DNA from: JBKPNX01 sp046732855
Lineage (GTDB): Bacteria; Pseudomonadota; Alphaproteobacteria; Geminicoccales; Geminicoccaceae
Direction of reading: 5' to 3'
Length of the DNA stretch: 24,852 nucleotides
NCBI GenBank assembly: GCA_046732855.1
Contig: JBKPNX010000059.1
Span: 1 to 24,852 of the forward strand
Shown: piece by piece, positions 23,912 through 24,852 of the stretch
Numbering within the stretch: the first letter of the stretch is position 1
Layout: each line of letters opens with the position of its first letter
Translations under genes and position numbers: made by a program
Notes under the pieces: model-generated
Told to the model about the DNA's origin: nothing
The model's database searches: none
What the model saw: only the letters and a program-made list of their open reading frames with translations

Positions 23912-24430
23912 ATGGGGTTTCGGCAAGAGCACTTCCGCATGTTCTCGCTGTATAATCGCTGGGCGAACGAGCGCGTCTACGACTGTGCCGCACAGCTCAC
24001 GCCGGCGGCCTTGGCCCAGGATCGGGGAGCGTTCTTCGGGTCGCTGCTCGGCACGCTCAACCACCTCCTGGTGACGGATCGCCTGTGGATGAACCGCCTC
24101 GAGGGGGAGAGCCCGCGGGGCACGAGATTGAACGAGATGCTGTATGAGGATTTCAGCGACCTCAGTGCCGCGCGGCGCGTGCAGGATCAGAAGATCATCG
24201 CGTTCGTCCACGATGTGAGCGAAGAACGTCTCGCGGAACCGCTCGAATACGCCAACACGAGCGGCGTACGGTACTCGCAACCGCTCCACCATGTGCTCGC
24301 TCACCTGTTCAACCATCAGACGCACCACCGCGGTCAGGCGCATCATCTGATCGGTCTCGCTCTGGGACGGCAGAACGCGCCGGTCCTGGGCCTGCTGGCC
24401 TACCAGCGTTCCGCCATGGACGGCTCCTGA
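23912..24430 (+). CDS. DinB-family protein
   Basis: A 172-residue four-helix-bundle protein of the DinB/YfiT-like superfamily. The metal-binding histidines are His51 in LNHLLVTDRLW, and His135 and His139 in the HLFNHQTHHRGQ motif. The N-terminal FSLYNRWANERVYDC helix is the usual DinB start. Family members include metal-dependent thiol transferases and damage-induced proteins of unknown role, so a specific function cannot be assigned. The frame is open to 23789, but the ATG at 23912 has GGAG nine bases upstream and begins at the family N-terminus. It is followed after about 110 bases by a dehydrogenase gene on the same strand. Confidence 0.92.
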   Translation: MGFRQEHFRMFSLYNRWANERVYDCAAQLTPAALAQDRGAFFGSLLGTLNHLLVTDRLWMNRLEGESPRGTRLNEMLYEDFSDLSAARRVQDQKIIAFVHDVSEERLAEPLEYANTSGVRYSQPLHHVLAHLFNHQTHHRGQAHHLIGLALGRQNAPVLGLLAYQRSAMDGS

Positions 24431-24541
24431 TCCTGCTGTTCAGAAGCCCCCCGTCCGGCGTTACCATGCGGTGCGGATTCCGATGGACTTCGACGGCTTG
24501 AAGTGCAGCAGAGCCTATCGGCTGCGAAAGGAGGGGCAGGC

Positions 24542-24852
24542 ATGAAAGTGGTGATGACCGGCGCGGCCGGCGGCGTGGGCACGATGACCCGGCCCCATCT
24601 CGTCGGCGCGTTCGATGAGATGATCGTGAGCGACCGCAGCGCGATCGCCGAACTGCATGATCGGGAAACCTTCGCTCAGGCCGATCTGACCGACATGGCC
24701 GCGATGGAGCGGCTGCTCGAGGGCGCCGACGGCGTCATTCATCTCGGTGGCCAGGCGGTTGAGGCGGACTGGGACGCGGTGCACAGCGCCAACATCGTCG
24801 GCCTGTACAACACCTACGAGGCGGCGCGCCGCCAGGGCTGCCAGCGAATCGT
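24542..24852 (+). CDS. NAD-dependent SDR/epimerase, uronate-dehydrogenase-like (partial)
   Basis: The first 103 residues of a gene that runs off the right edge. The Rossmann glycine loop VMTGAAGGVGT is at residues 4-14 (TGxxGxxG). ADLTDMAAMERLLEGADGVIHLGG and ANIVGLYNTYEAARRQGC follow the pattern of bacterial uronate dehydrogenases, which oxidise galacturonate or glucuronate to the aldarolactone. The closely related extended SDR sugar epimerases cannot be excluded without the catalytic YxxxK, which lies beyond the window. An unusually complete ribosome site (AAAGGAGGGG at 24527-24536) fixes the start. Confidence 0.85.
   Translation, partial: MKVVMTGAAGGVGTMTRPHLVGAFDEMIVSDRSAIAELHDRETFAQADLTDMAAMERLLEGADGVIHLGGQAVEADWDAVHSANIVGLYNTYEAARRQGCQRI

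Overview
The window comes from a high-GC alphaproteobacterium, most likely Hyphomicrobiales or Rhodospirillales. The evidence is the strong third-position G/C bias, the gene content (betaine-type homocysteine methyltransferase, Tat-exported OpgD, single-domain DivK-like regulator, long AsmA protein) and one REP-like hairpin of a kind I recall from Bradyrhizobium-like genomes. The genus cannot be fixed from the sequence alone.

Layout. 1-4434: the end of a sugar-type ABC solute-binding protein, then a signalling block made of a membrane histidine kinase, an overlapping single-domain receiver and a receiver-class III nucleotide cyclase. 4548-7418: a homocysteine S-methyltransferase and the periplasmic glucan protein OpgD. 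7435-9076: a lower-GC CoiA-like nuclease gene facing a GNAT acetyltransferase. 9242-12340: a long AsmA-family protein with an internal duplication, followed by a degenerate GC-rich tandem repeat. 12881-17024: a beta-hydroxyacid dehydrogenase, a decayed Uma2 nuclease gene, a dihydropyrimidinase and a divergent EamA exporter.

17025-20366 is a gene graveyard holding a possible GFA-enzyme scrap, a DUF5996 remnant and an internally deleted IS110/IS1111 transposase. Intact small genes sit among these: one unknown protein behind a palindrome and a possible 8-codon leader, and a pair (small unknown plus SpoVG-like) behind a 10-bp iterated repeat. 20367-24852 returns to ordinary metabolism: an amino-acid-type solute-binding protein, a class IV aminotransferase, a frameshifted small conserved gene, a class I glutamine amidotransferase, a DinB-like protein and the start of a uronate-dehydrogenase-like SDR.

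How they fit together. The clearest functional unit is kinase/receiver/receiver-cyclase, which could couple phosphorelay to cyclic nucleotide synthesis. The most unusual parts are the solitary CoiA-like nuclease in an atypical-composition insert and the SpoVG-like two-gene cassette behind iterons. I found no CRISPR array, tRNA, rRNA or complete insertion sequence. Family assignments rest on motif recognition by eye; no database search was run.
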